Assembly (NCBI GenBank): GCA_041687475.1
Contig: JAWLBW010000056.1
Span: 1 to 18,796, forward strand
Source: JAWLBW01 sp041687475
Lineage (GTDB): Bacteria > J088 > JAWLBW01
Length of the DNA stretch: 18,796 nucleotides
Direction: 5' to 3'
Shown: positions 1 through 5,855 of the stretch, in pieces
Position numbering within the stretch: position 1 is the first letter of the stretch
How the letters are laid out: every line of letters starts with the position of its first letter
Program-made: the position numbers and the translations under genes
Notes under the pieces: model-generated
Databases searched by the model: none
What the model was told of the DNA's origin: nothing
The model's input: only the letters and a program-made list of their open reading frames with translations

Positions 1-125
1 CGGCCCTGCCGGCCGGGGTGGTCATTGACGAATGGGTCGAAGTGGCCAAGAAGTTCGGCAGCGATCAGTCGGCGTCGTTCGTCAACGGCATACTCGACCA
101 GATCGCCAAACGGAGGGGCACATGA
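1..125 (+). CDS. nusB: NusB transcription antitermination factor, C-terminal end (partial)
   Basis: Only the last 40 codons are in the window; the reading frame starts at base 3 and ends with TGA at 123-125. The visible tail runs through an acidic helix (VIDEWVEVAKKFG), then a SASFVNGILDQIAKR segment, which matches the conserved C-terminal helix of NusB (family pattern: E-A-x-LAKxFG, then FVNGVLD). NusB forms a heterodimer with NusE (ribosomal S10) on boxA RNA and promotes antitermination of rRNA operons. The stop overlaps the next start as ATGA, so the two genes are translationally coupled. The call rests on a short tail but the motif is distinctive; the N-terminal RNA-binding part lies off the window. 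Confidence 0.85.
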   Translation, partial: ALPAGVVIDEWVEVAKKFGSDQSASFVNGILDQIAKRRGT

Positions 126-562
126 TTGCCCAGTGGCAGGAGCTGCCGGAATTGTTCGACGGCGACCTGGCCGTGGGTCCCCTTTACGCCGATCGGCCGC
201 CGACGCGGGGCCTGGCCGGGTGGACGGACTGGCGCCTCGGCGATCCGATTGCGGCGGCCATGCAGAAAGGCCGGCTCGAAGCGCGCCCGGGCGAAAAGTT
301 GCTGGTCGCGGGCCGGGCGCCTTTCCGGGTGCCCCGCCTTCTGTTCATCGGTTGCGAGCACCCGGCCCGCGACCGTGACGAAGAACAGAAGCTGGGCGAG
401 GCCTTCGGCGACGCCGTCGCCGGCATCGGCGGCAAGCGCCTGCTCATTGAAGTGCCCGCCGAACGGGCCGAAACGTTCATGCGCGTCATGGCCGAGCGAG
501 CCGGCCTGCACGATGACGCCGAGTTGTATTTCTATTTTCCGGAAGCGCCATGTCGAATCTGA
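122..562 (+). CDS. Small protein resembling the peptidase M17 (leucyl aminopeptidase) N-terminal domain
   Basis: This 146-residue soluble protein has no signal peptide or membrane segment. Its order of motifs (GPLYADRPPTRGLAG, WRLGDPIAAAMQKG, GEKLLVAGR, RLLFIGCEH) resembles the macro-like N-terminal domain of M17 aminopeptidases, where a short acidic loop is followed by GLAG..DWRL, a GE-x-LLL strand and a LLFGLG strand. The zinc-binding catalytic C-terminal domain of M17 is absent, because the gene stops where that domain would begin. The start at 122 is chosen because it overlaps the nusB stop as ATGA; an in-frame start exists at 32 but lies inside nusB. Its end overlaps cdsA by 13 bp, so it sits translationally coupled between nusB and cdsA. 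Function unknown; a stand-alone regulatory or scaffold domain is an inference from family resemblance only. Confidence 0.6.
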   Translation: MIAQWQELPELFDGDLAVGPLYADRPPTRGLAGWTDWRLGDPIAAAMQKGRLEARPGEKLLVAGRAPFRVPRLLFIGCEHPARDRDEEQKLGEAFGDAVAGIGGKRLLIEVPAERAETFMRVMAERAGLHDDAELYFYFPEAPCRI

Positions 563-1470
563 CCCAGCGGGTACTCACTGCGATTGTTGCCATTCCCCTT
601 CTCATCTGGCTCATGGTCCAGGGGGGACTTCCGTTCGCCATTCTCGTGGGCGCGGCGACGCTCATCGGCATGTTCGAGTTCTTCGCCATGATGGAAGCCC
701 GCGGCTTCAAACCCATGAAGACCACCGGCTACGTCCTGGGCGCTGCCTATGTCGCGGTCGCCTACTTCAGCAACGAATACTACCTTACCGTGGTCGTGAC
801 CTTCTCGGCCCTTGCGGTCATGGTGGTGCAATTGTCGAAGAAGGACGTCAGCACTTCGATCACCGGCATGGCCGTAACCGTACTCGGCCTGTTGTACGTG
901 CCCTGGTTGTTCAGCCACGCGGTTCTGCTGCGCAACATCGGAACGGAGCTGCTCGGCAAGATGGGCATGAGCGGCAGGGCCGGCGGCCTGATACCGCTGA
1001 CCGCCGACGCCGATGAGTTCGCCTTTGTATTCGGCTTCTTCTTTGTATTCTTCGCCATAGCCTGCACGTTTCTCAACGACACGGGCGCCTACTTTGCCGG
1101 CCGTTTTTTCGGCAAGCACCGCATGGCCCCGACCATCAGCCCGAAGAAGACCTGGGAGGGCGCGGTCGGCGGCGTTCTGGCTGCCATGGTCGGCGCGGTG
1201 GTCATTCGCGCGGTCTTCGACTGGTGGGTACCCAACGGCGACATGGTTAACTTCAGCTACGCGGCCAGCCTGCTGCTGGGCGGCGCCATCGCCGTCGTCG
1301 GCGACATCGGCGACCTGGCCGAATCGCTCATGAAGCGCGATGCCGACATCAAGGATTCAGGCCGCATTCTGCCAGGTCACGGCGGTATTCTCGATCGGGT
1401 CGATGCCCTGCTCTTCACCTTTCCCCTGACCTATTACGTGGTGAAGATTTACTTCATGACGCAGGCGTAG
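550..1470 (+). CDS. cdsA: Phosphatidate cytidylyltransferase (CDP-diglyceride synthase)
   Basis: A 306-residue integral membrane protein converting CTP and phosphatidic acid to CDP-diacylglycerol, the branch point of phospholipid synthesis. The first 30 residues form a hydrophobic hairpin typical of CdsA, and further hydrophobic spans follow (FAFVFGFFFVFFAIACTF, a GGVLAAMVGAVVIRAVF segment, and a LLLGGAIAVVGDIGDLAES helix). The C-terminus carries the complete CDP-alcohol synthase signature: SLMKRDADIKDSG, then LPGHGGILDRVD, where the K-D and H-G-G..D-R residues bind metal and substrate. NDTGAYFAGRFFGKH and SPKKTWEG are also family motifs. The start is inside the preceding gene (13-bp overlap). 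It is not next to uppS or dxr, which often flank cdsA in proteobacteria. A strong terminator lies 52 bp past its stop. Confidence 0.96.
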   Translation: MSNLTQRVLTAIVAIPLLIWLMVQGGLPFAILVGAATLIGMFEFFAMMEARGFKPMKTTGYVLGAAYVAVAYFSNEYYLTVVVTFSALAVMVVQLSKKDVSTSITGMAVTVLGLLYVPWLFSHAVLLRNIGTELLGKMGMSGRAGGLIPLTADADEFAFVFGFFFVFFAIACTFLNDTGAYFAGRFFGKHRMAPTISPKKTWEGAVGGVLAAMVGAVVIRAVFDWWVPNGDMVNFSYAASLLLGGAIAVVGDIGDLAESLMKRDADIKDSGRILPGHGGILDRVDALLFTFPLTYYVVKIYFMTQA

Positions 1471-1490
1471 CCGCCACCTGCGGCGTCGGC

Positions 1491-1513
1491 AATGGCCGAT
1501 GTCCGATGGTCAA
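1491..1513 (+). repeat. Dispersed intergenic repeat word, copy 1
   Basis: AATGGCCGATG (1491-1501) is followed after one base by CCGATGGTCAA (1503-1513). In the fpg/erpA-like spacer the same two words occur fused (2568-2583), and AATGGCCGA recurs at 6668-6676. It lies just past the cdsA stop. The element also has a loose 7-8 bp internal period based on GTCCGAT, resembling the tandem repeat at 2592-2663. Confidence 0.5.
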
Positions 1514-1522
1514 CGGTCGATG

Positions 1523-1558
1523 AAGGGGAATCGTGCGGAACGGTTCCCCTTTGTTTTT
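1523..1558 (+). terminator. Rho-independent terminator of the nusB-cdsA operon
   Basis: Bases 1523-1534 pair with 1540-1551 over 12 bp (one G-T pair, AAGGGGAATCGT against ACGGTTCCCCTT), around a 5-nt GCGGA loop. A T-rich tract TTGTTTTT follows at 1551-1558. It is oriented for plus-strand transcripts, 52 bp after the cdsA stop. The reverse strand has no T-run after the stem, so it does not serve mutM. The rest of the 1471-1703 spacer holds only the repeat word at 1491. Confidence 0.9.
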
Positions 1559-1703
1559 GGGAAAGAACGACTCCTCGCCGTGACTCAATTGACACCAGGC
1601 TCGCTTCACAAGAGGACCGCACCGGCCAACTGGCGTGCTTCGCTCGCCCGTAGATGCCGGGTTCGCCTGGTCGCCGGGTCCCCCCCGGTTACCCGTTTCC
1701 CCC

Positions 1704-2519
1704 TCACTTCTGGCAGACGGGGCAGTAGTAGGTGCCGCGCTGGGCTACCGTGGTGCGAATGATCGGCGTGCCGCAGACCGTGCAGGGTTCGCCGTCACGC
1801 TGAAAGACGCGCCAGTTGAACAGGGCCTTGACCGATCGGTCGCCCGAGCCGACGCGTTTCTGGTCGGGTACCCCCGAGCGCTCGGCCACCCCGGCGTTCA
1901 TCTCGTCTTCGACGGCCCGCTGCAGCGCCGCGCGTTCCGAGGGCGAGAGAGAGTCGACCGTACGCTGCGGTAGAATGCCGGCGCGAAAGAGCGACTCGTC
2001 GGCAAAGATGTTGCCCACCCCGGCAACCACTGCCTGGTCGAGAATGGCGGCCTTGACCGTGCGTTTTCCCCGCAGGGAAGCGCCCCATTCGGGTGGAAGC
2101 GCGGGCACCGGCTCGGGTCCGATGTCCTGCTCCCACGCGGCACGGTCGGCCGGCGTCCAATACCGAATCCAACCGAAACGGCGAATGTCGACAAAAAACA
2201 CCCGCGGCCCGTCTTCGAACTCGACGGTGGCCCGGGTGTGAGCCGGAGGCTGCTGCGCGGAAGCTCCGGGCCAGAGTTGCCCGGTCATTTTCAGGTGAAT
2301 GGCCAGGGAATCGCCCCCACCGAGTTCCAGAAACAACACCTTGGCCCTGCGCGTCACGTCGGAAACCGTACGCCCCTTCACCGCCGCGTTCACGGCGGAA
2401 AGCCCCTGCGGCACCGGACGCTCGTTGCCTTCGGCTACCGATACGCCTGCAATCACGTGCCCCGAGAGTTGGGGACGCAGCCAATCGGCAATGTGTTGTA
2501 CTTCGGGAAGCTCAGGCAT
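1704..2519 (-). CDS. mutM: Formamidopyrimidine-DNA glycosylase (8-oxoguanine glycosylase/AP lyase)
   Basis: A 271-residue protein (E. coli Fpg 269) that excises 8-oxoguanine and formamidopyrimidines and nicks the AP site. All key residues are visible: N-terminal PELPEV with catalytic Pro2 and Glu3 plus Glu6; Lys60 in RRAKVLFLEL (equivalent to E. coli Lys57); KMTGQLW; the DIRRFG void-filling loop; GVGNIFADESLF with the DNA-binding Asn; and a C-terminal beta-hairpin zinc finger with Cys246, Cys249, Cys266 and Cys269 and the phosphate-gripping Arg261. The segment before the zinc finger (GSGDRSVKALFNWRVF) is less like the common DGxPGxFQxxLxVYGRxG form. It is the last gene of a minus-strand group containing the ErpA-like carrier, but 147 bp including a tandem repeat separate them, so co-transcription is uncertain. 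No intrinsic terminator is seen after it. Confidence 0.96.
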   Translation of the reverse strand: MPELPEVQHIADWLRPQLSGHVIAGVSVAEGNERPVPQGLSAVNAAVKGRTVSDVTRRAKVLFLELGGGDSLAIHLKMTGQLWPGASAQQPPAHTRATVEFEDGPRVFFVDIRRFGWIRYWTPADRAAWEQDIGPEPVPALPPEWGASLRGKRTVKAAILDQAVVAGVGNIFADESLFRAGILPQRTVDSLSPSERAALQRAVEDEMNAGVAERSGVPDQKRVGSGDRSVKALFNWRVFQRDGEPCTVCGTPIIRTTVAQRGTYYCPVCQK

Positions 2520-2567
2520 GCGCGCGCCTCCGGCGCACGATGGCCGTCGTAGAACCGCCTCTGGCGG

Positions 2568-2583
2568 AATGGCCGATGGTCAA
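2568..2583 (+). repeat. Dispersed intergenic repeat word, copy 2
   Basis: AATGGCCGATGGTCAA combines both halves of the copy at 1491-1513. Extended leftward, CGGAATGGCCGA (2565-2576) is identical over 12 bases to 6665-6676. It sits just upstream of the mutM start, 9 bp before the 8-bp tandem repeat. Confidence 0.5.
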
Positions 2584-2591
2584 GGCAACGC

Positions 2592-2663
2592 CTCCGACAG
2601 TCCGAAAGTCCGACCGTCCAAGTGTCCGGCAGTCTGAAAGTCCGAAGGTCGGACCGTCCGGCT
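2592..2663. repeat. Tandem array of nine degenerate 8-bp units, consensus GTCCGAnn
   Basis: Units begin at 2592, 2600, 2608, 2616, 2624, 2632, 2640, 2648 and 2656 with strict 8-bp spacing: CTCCGACA, GTCCGAAA, GTCCGACC, GTCCAAGT, GTCCGGCA, GTCTGAAA, GTCCGAAG, GTCGGACC, GTCCGGCT. The GTCC core is kept while the last two or three bases drift. The array fills most of the mutM/ErpA-like spacer and abuts the ErpA-like stop codon (2667-2669). An 8-bp period is out of phase with codons, so a translated role is unlikely. Confidence 0.85.
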
Positions 2664-2666
2664 CGG

Positions 2667-3032
2667 TCACACTTGGAACGAAGTGCCGCAACCGCAGGTC
2701 TTCTGGGCGTTGGGGTTCATGAACTTGAACCCGCCGCCGCCGAACTGGTCGACGTAGTCGATGGTCGTGCCCTGCAGGTACAGCGAACTGCGTTCGTCGA
2801 CGATAACCCGCAGCCCCTCGACTTCACGTACGATGTCGCCCGCATTGACGACGTCGGAAAAATCGAGATCGTACTGGAACCCCGAGCAGCCGCCGCCGTT
2901 CACGGAAATGCGAAGGCTCTTGCCTTCGGTTGCGTTCACCAGCTCGCGTTTGACCGCCTCGATGGCGCGCGGGGTGAGGGTAACGGGCAATTCATCGGGT
3001 CCGGTGGCGGGGTTTACCTGCGTGACTTCCAT
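2667..3032 (-). CDS. erpA: A-type iron-sulfur carrier / insertion protein (ErpA/IscA/HesB family)
   Basis: This 121-residue protein carries the three invariant cysteines of A-type carriers: Cys49 in NGGGCSGFQY and Cys113 and Cys115 in the C-terminal TCGCGTSF. Other family features are VTLTPRAIEAVK near the start, YVDQFGGGGFKF and NPNAQKTCGCG. These proteins hold a labile Fe-S cluster and deliver it to apo-targets in the cytoplasm. ErpA is favoured over IscA because of the GPDELPVTLTPRA opening and the stand-alone location with no iscSU or suf genes nearby, but the subfamily cannot be fixed from sequence alone. The start has a strong ribosome site (AAGGAG, 4 nt before ATG). A terminator-like hairpin with T-run lies 20 nt upstream, so it probably has its own promoter or is attenuated. 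Confidence 0.88.
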   Translation of the reverse strand: MEVTQVNPATGPDELPVTLTPRAIEAVKRELVNATEGKSLRISVNGGGCSGFQYDLDFSDVVNAGDIVREVEGLRVIVDERSSLYLQGTTIDYVDQFGGGGFKFMNPNAQKTCGCGTSFQV

Positions 3033-3051
3033 CGGTCTCCTTGATTCAGGG

Positions 3052-3081
3052 AAAAAAGCTCGGCGTCAGAAACGCGACGCC
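3052..3081 (-). terminator. Intrinsic terminator (or attenuator) between the FAD oxidase and the ErpA-like gene
   Basis: On the minus strand GGCGTC (3081-3076) pairs with GACGCC (3067-3062) around an 8-nt loop, followed by GAGC and then TTTTTT (3057-3052). It lies 68 nt past the oxidase stop and about 10 nt before the ErpA-like ribosome site. It can end oxidase transcripts; if the weak promoter at 3093-3120 is real it would sit in the ErpA-like leader as an attenuator. Confidence 0.7.
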
Positions 3082-3092
3082 ATCCCAATCAT

Positions 3093-3120
3093 GTTATCGT
3101 CACCGGTTGCCTGCCTGCAA
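3093..3120 (-). promoter_or_regulatory. Weak candidate promoter for the ErpA-like gene
   Basis: On the minus strand TTGCAG (3120-3115), a 16-bp spacer and GATAAC (3098-3093) resemble sigma70 elements (3/6 and 4/6 matches). The predicted start near 3086 would place the hairpin at 3081-3062 at the very 5' end of the RNA. The match is weak and other sites are possible. Confidence 0.3.
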
Positions 3121-3148
3121 CCGGGTATGGCCCCCTTTCGAGCGAGCC

Positions 3149-4519
3149 TCAATCGGGAAATACCTTGCCGGGATTCAGCAGCCCCAGTGGGTCGAGCGAG
3201 CGCTTGAGGGCCTTCTGCATGGCTATCAGCGCCTCGCTCTGCTCGAGGCCCAGGTACGGTTTCTTGGCCAGGCCTATGCCGTGTTCGCCGGTAATCGTGC
3301 CCCCCATGCGCACGGTTTCGCGAAACAGCCGTTCGACCGCCTCTTCTACGGCTTCGCGCTGCTCGGCCTGGTTGAAGAGAAAGTTCAGGTGCAGGTTGCC
3401 GTCGCCGGCATGGCCGAAGGCAGCGGTGTCGACTCCGATCTCCTTTCCCAAAGCGCCGAAAAAGGCCACCATTTCCGGCAGGCGGCTGCGCGGCACCACG
3501 GCATCTTCGGCAATCTTGAAGCGGTAGGTTTCCTTCAGGGCCGGCGAAAGCATGCGACGCGCGCTCCACAACTCGCGCCGCTGGCGCTCGGTCTGCGCCA
3601 CGTGAATGGCCTGCACGCCGAGCTTCTCGCATTCGGCGGTAATCGCCTCGACATCGCGCAGCAGATCTTCTTCGCGGGTGCCGTCGACCTCGATGATGAG
3701 GGCCGCCGCGGCGCTCTCGGGAATGGGCACCTCGGCCCGCGGTCGCACGGCGGCCACGCTCGCCGCGTCGATGTATTCGAGCGTGCGCGGAATGATGCCG
3801 GCCGCAATGATGGCCGACACAGCCGCCGCCGCCTCTTCGGTAGAACCGAAGAACGCCAGGGCGGTCAGTACGTGCGTCGGCAGCGGCAGAAGCGCCGTGG
3901 TGATTTCGGTCACGATGCCCAGGGTGCCCTCGCTGCCCACCATGAGCCCGGTCACGTCGTACCCCGCCACGCCCTTCACGGTCTGCCGGCCCATGCGTAC
4001 GCGCTCGCCGTTCATGAGCACGGTTTCAAGGCCGAGAATGTAATCGCGGGTCACGCCGTACTTGAGGGCGCGGGGTCCGCCGGCGTTTTCGGCCACGTTT
4101 CCCCCCAGGGTGCAGTAGCCGAGGCTGGCGGGATCGGGGGGATAGAAAAGCCTCTCCTCTTCCACCCGAGATTGGTATTCACCGGTAATGACGCCGGGTT
4201 CGACGACGCCGATGAGGTTGGCGCGATCGATGGTGCGCACAGCCGTCATTTTCGCCAGGGAAAGCACGATGCCGTTTTCTTCGGGCACGGCGCCGCCGCT
4301 CTGACCGCTGCCGGCCCCGCGCGGGGTTACCCTGATGCCGTTCTGCGTGGCCCAGCGCACCACGCGCCGCACGTCTTCGACCGACAGGGCCTCGACCGCG
4401 GCCAGGGGCATGCAGGCGGGCGCGATGGACTCATCGTGGCTGAAGGGTACGAGCAGGTCGGGGTCGGTAACGACGCGCATGCCGTGCAGGTCTTTTTCGA
4501 TACTGGCAACTGTCGACAC
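3149..4519 (-). CDS. FAD-linked oxidase, GlcD / D-lactate dehydrogenase-like
   Basis: A 456-residue flavoprotein of the PCMH-type FAD-binding/FAD-oxidase C-terminal family, which oxidises 2-hydroxy acids such as glycolate or D-lactate. The FAD pyrophosphate loop is PRGAGSGQSGG (about residues 66-76), followed by GVVEPGVITGEY and YTLGGNVAENAGGPRALKYG-like FAD contacts. The C-terminal domain has FGHAGDGNLHLNF with metal-binding histidines and GEHGIGLAKK. The GTG at 4519 is chosen because GGAG sits 5 nt upstream; a longer reading from TTG at 4546 or 4552 would begin at the predicted transcription start (about 4551) of the promoter at 4558-4587 and so lack a leader. No GlcE/GlcF partners or lactate permease are adjacent, so the substrate and electron acceptor are unknown. 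Confidence 0.92.
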   Translation of the reverse strand: MSTVASIEKDLHGMRVVTDPDLLVPFSHDESIAPACMPLAAVEALSVEDVRRVVRWATQNGIRVTPRGAGSGQSGGAVPEENGIVLSLAKMTAVRTIDRANLIGVVEPGVITGEYQSRVEEERLFYPPDPASLGYCTLGGNVAENAGGPRALKYGVTRDYILGLETVLMNGERVRMGRQTVKGVAGYDVTGLMVGSEGTLGIVTEITTALLPLPTHVLTALAFFGSTEEAAAAVSAIIAAGIIPRTLEYIDAASVAAVRPRAEVPIPESAAAALIIEVDGTREEDLLRDVEAITAECEKLGVQAIHVAQTERQRRELWSARRMLSPALKETYRFKIAEDAVVPRSRLPEMVAFFGALGKEIGVDTAAFGHAGDGNLHLNFLFNQAEQREAVEEAVERLFRETVRMGGTITGEHGIGLAKKPYLGLEQSEALIAMQKALKRSLDPLGLLNPGKVFPD

Positions 4520-4557
4520 GGTTTCTCCGGTGGGAATAACGCACAAGGTCAACCCTC

Positions 4558-4587
4558 ATTGTAAGAATTTCGCGCCCATCAGTTCAA
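4558..4587 (-). promoter_or_regulatory. Sigma70-type promoter for the FAD oxidase
   Basis: On the minus strand TTGAAC (4587-4582), an 18-bp spacer and TACAAT (4563-4558) match the consensus at 4/6 and 5/6. Predicted start about 4551, giving a leader of roughly 32 nt to the GTG at 4519. It lies divergent to the rhodanese gene. Confidence 0.55.
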
Positions 4588-4665
4588 AGATCGGGGTACG
4601 CATTCGTGTGCAGGCGAAGGACGGGTGGTTGGTACCCGCCTACGGCTCGCGACCGGCGCCGGGTC

Positions 4666-4674
4666 TGCTACAGT
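4666..4674 (+). promoter_or_regulatory. Candidate extended -10 promoter for the rhodanese gene
   Basis: TGCTACAGT reads as TGn plus TACAGT. No convincing -35 is seen at 16-18 bp. It lies 25 bp before the rhodanese ATG, so the leader would be short (about 19 nt). Confidence 0.35.
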
Positions 4675-4699
4675 GAAATTTTTTGTGTGGAGTACGGCG

Positions 4700-5011
4700 A
4701 TGGATGTTCGTGAGTTGCAGGCAAAGCGCGAGAGCGGCGAACCACTGGTGCTGGTCGACGTGCGCGAGCCCCAGGAGTGGCAGTTCAACCGCATTGAAGG
4801 GGCGATACACATTCCCCTCGGCACCCTGCCCTACCGGGCCTCGGAGCTCGATCCCGCTGCACGCACGGTGGTGTACTGCCATCACGGCATGCGCAGCGCC
4901 CAGGCCGCGGCCTTTCTGCGGCAGCGCATGGGCTTCAGCGACGTGCACAACCTGGAAGGGGGCATCGAAGCCTGGTCGCAACGGGTCGACCCCGAGGTAC
5001 CCCGCTACTGA
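4700..5011 (+). CDS. Single-domain rhodanese-like sulfurtransferase
   Basis: A 103-residue cytoplasmic protein consisting of one rhodanese domain. The catalytic loop is CHHGMRS with nucleophile Cys60 and the conserved Gly63 and Arg65. LVLVDVREPQEW (CH2A motif), GAIHIPLGTLP and a terminal NLEGGIEAWS are all canonical. Such proteins carry sulfane sulfur as a cysteine persulfide and pass it to acceptors such as cyanide or glutathione. The ATG at 4700 is preceded by GGAG with a 7-nt gap; upstream in-frame codons to 4625 are not protein-like. It is divergent from the FAD oxidase and separated from the peroxiredoxin by a terminator-like repeat, so it is probably monocistronic. A sulfur or redox link to its neighbours is plausible but only inferred. 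Confidence 0.93.
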   Translation: MDVRELQAKRESGEPLVLVDVREPQEWQFNRIEGAIHIPLGTLPYRASELDPAARTVVYCHHGMRSAQAAAFLRQRMGFSDVHNLEGGIEAWSQRVDPEVPRY

Positions 5012-5073
5012 GGCGCGCCGCGACTGCATGCGGCGGCGTTGCACGACCGTCCTGCGATTTTGGGTGCCAAAAC

Positions 5074-5156
5074 GGCTTGACCGCCGGGCCCCCTCGCTCG
5101 ATAATATAACTTTTCAGGCCCGGTGCGTACCGCCGGGTCAAGCCCTTTGCTTTTTT
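5074..5156 (+). terminator. Long-loop inverted repeat with T-tract: terminator-like, with the peroxiredoxin promoter inside
   Basis: GGCTTGACC (5074-5082) is complementary to GGTCAAGCC (5136-5144) over 9 bp. Nested inside, CCGGGCC (5084-5090) pairs with GGCCCGG (5117-5123). The outer stem is followed at once by CTTTGCTTTTTT (5145-5156), as in an intrinsic terminator, so RNA reading through from the rhodanese gene could terminate here. The 5' arm contains the -35 of the peroxiredoxin promoter. A direct repeat ACCGCCGGG also occurs at 5080-5088 and 5129-5137. Confidence 0.5.
5077..5105 (+). promoter_or_regulatory. Sigma70-type promoter for the peroxiredoxin gene
   Basis: TTGACC (5077-5082), a 17-bp spacer and GATAAT (5100-5105) match the consensus 5/6 and 5/6 with optimal spacing. 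Predicted start near 5112. The leader (5112-5193) can form GGCCCGG/CCGGGTC (5117-5123 with 5133-5139) and, outside it, TTTCAGG/CCTGAAA (5112-5118 with 5158-5164). Confidence 0.75.
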
Positions 5157-5193
5157 CCCTGAAACCTCTCGAACGGAACCGAGGAGTATACAC

Positions 5194-5718
5194 ATGGCAG
5201 TACAGATCGGTCAGACGGCCCCCGGCTTCAACCTGGAAGCGGTCGTCGGCACGGACTTCAAAAACGTCAAGCTGGAAGATTACAAGGGCAAGTGGGTCGT
5301 GCTGTTCTTCTACCCGCTCGACTTCACCTTCGTCTGCCCGACGGAAATTCAGGAATTCTCGAAGCGTCACGGCGAGTTCGAAGCCGAAGGCGCGCAGGTG
5401 CTGGGCGCCAGCATCGACTCGAAGTTCTCGCACCTGGCCTGGATCAACAACGGCCTGGGCAAGCTGAACTTTCCCCTGCTGTCGGACATCACGAAGACCG
5501 TTGCCCGCGCCTACGACATTCTCGATGAAGAAGGCGGCGTGACCTTCCGCGGCACCTACATCATCGACCCCGAAGGCAAGGTGCGCTACGCGCTGAAGCA
5601 CGACAACAGCATCGGTCGCTCGGTCGGCGAAATTCTGCGCAGCCTGCAGGCCCTGAAGACCGGCGAGCTCTGCCCCGCCGAGTGGAAGCCGGGCGAAGAA
5701 GTGCTGAAGCCCGCCTGA
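5194..5718 (+). CDS. Typical 2-Cys peroxiredoxin (AhpC/Prx1 family)
   Basis: This 174-residue cytoplasmic thiol peroxidase reduces hydrogen peroxide and organic peroxides. The peroxidatic Cys48 lies in FYPLDFTFVCPTE (family motif PxxxTxxC) and the resolving Cys160 in GELCPAEWKPG, which puts it in the homodimeric typical 2-Cys class. The chain ends in EVLKPA, without the C-terminal YF motif of hyperoxidation-sensitive eukaryotic enzymes, and has NGLG where those have GGLG, so it is probably the robust bacterial type. The ribosome site is GAGGAG, 7 nt before ATG. A good promoter and structured leader precede it and a strong terminator follows, so it is monocistronic. The reductant (AhpF, thioredoxin or other) is not encoded nearby. 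No OxyR-like gene is adjacent. Confidence 0.96.
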   Translation: MAVQIGQTAPGFNLEAVVGTDFKNVKLEDYKGKWVVLFFYPLDFTFVCPTEIQEFSKRHGEFEAEGAQVLGASIDSKFSHLAWINNGLGKLNFPLLSDITKTVARAYDILDEEGGVTFRGTYIIDPEGKVRYALKHDNSIGRSVGEILRSLQALKTGELCPAEWKPGEEVLKPA

Positions 5719-5746
5719 GGCCGAACGCATATCGTTCTTGTGGAAC

Positions 5747-5775
5747 CCCCCGCTCCGGCGGGGGTTTTCTTTTTT
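5747..5775 (+). terminator. Rho-independent terminator of the peroxiredoxin gene
   Basis: A 7-bp GC stem CCCCCGC... (5747-5753) pairs with GCGGGGG (5758-5764) around a TCCG tetraloop, followed by TTTTCTTTTTT (5765-5775). It begins 28 bp after the stop. Confidence 0.93.
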
Positions 5776-5790
5776 CGGGCCCGGCCATGG

Positions 5791-5855
5791 CACTCGTTTC
5801 ACCCGGAAAGAATGAATTCCAGTTCCATTCTTCAGCCCTCGCATTCATTCGAGTG
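5791..5855 (+). other. Three-way-junction-like inverted repeats upstream of the BI-1 gene
   Basis: CACTC (5791-5795) pairs with GAGTG (5851-5855). Inside, TTTC-ACCCG-GAAA (5797-5809) is a small hairpin and GAATGAAT (5810-5817) pairs with ATTCATTC (5843-5850) with a 25-nt loop. The arms stack without gaps. A second option, TTCCAGT (5817-5823) with ACTGGAA (5859-5865), competes. No promoter upstream is convincing (the Prx terminator ends at 5775), so RNA or DNA function is undecided. The rest of the 5719-5942 spacer shows nothing clear. Confidence 0.35.

Noticed and set aside
1499..1762. 87-codon open frame after cdsA
   Set aside because: It contains the cdsA terminator hairpin and overlaps the 3' end of mutM.
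2592..2663. CRISPR-like repeat array
   Set aside because: Units are 8 bp with no spacers and no cas genes are near.
3041..4564. 507-codon plus-strand open frame opposite the FAD oxidase
   Set aside because: It is antisense to a gene with complete family motifs, and its translation is low-complexity His/Gly/Arg-rich, as expected from the complement of GC-rich codons.
5034..5056. Hairpin CGCCGC/GCGGCG just past the rhodanese stop
   Set aside because: It is GC-rich by composition and has no T-run; it is not a convincing terminator.
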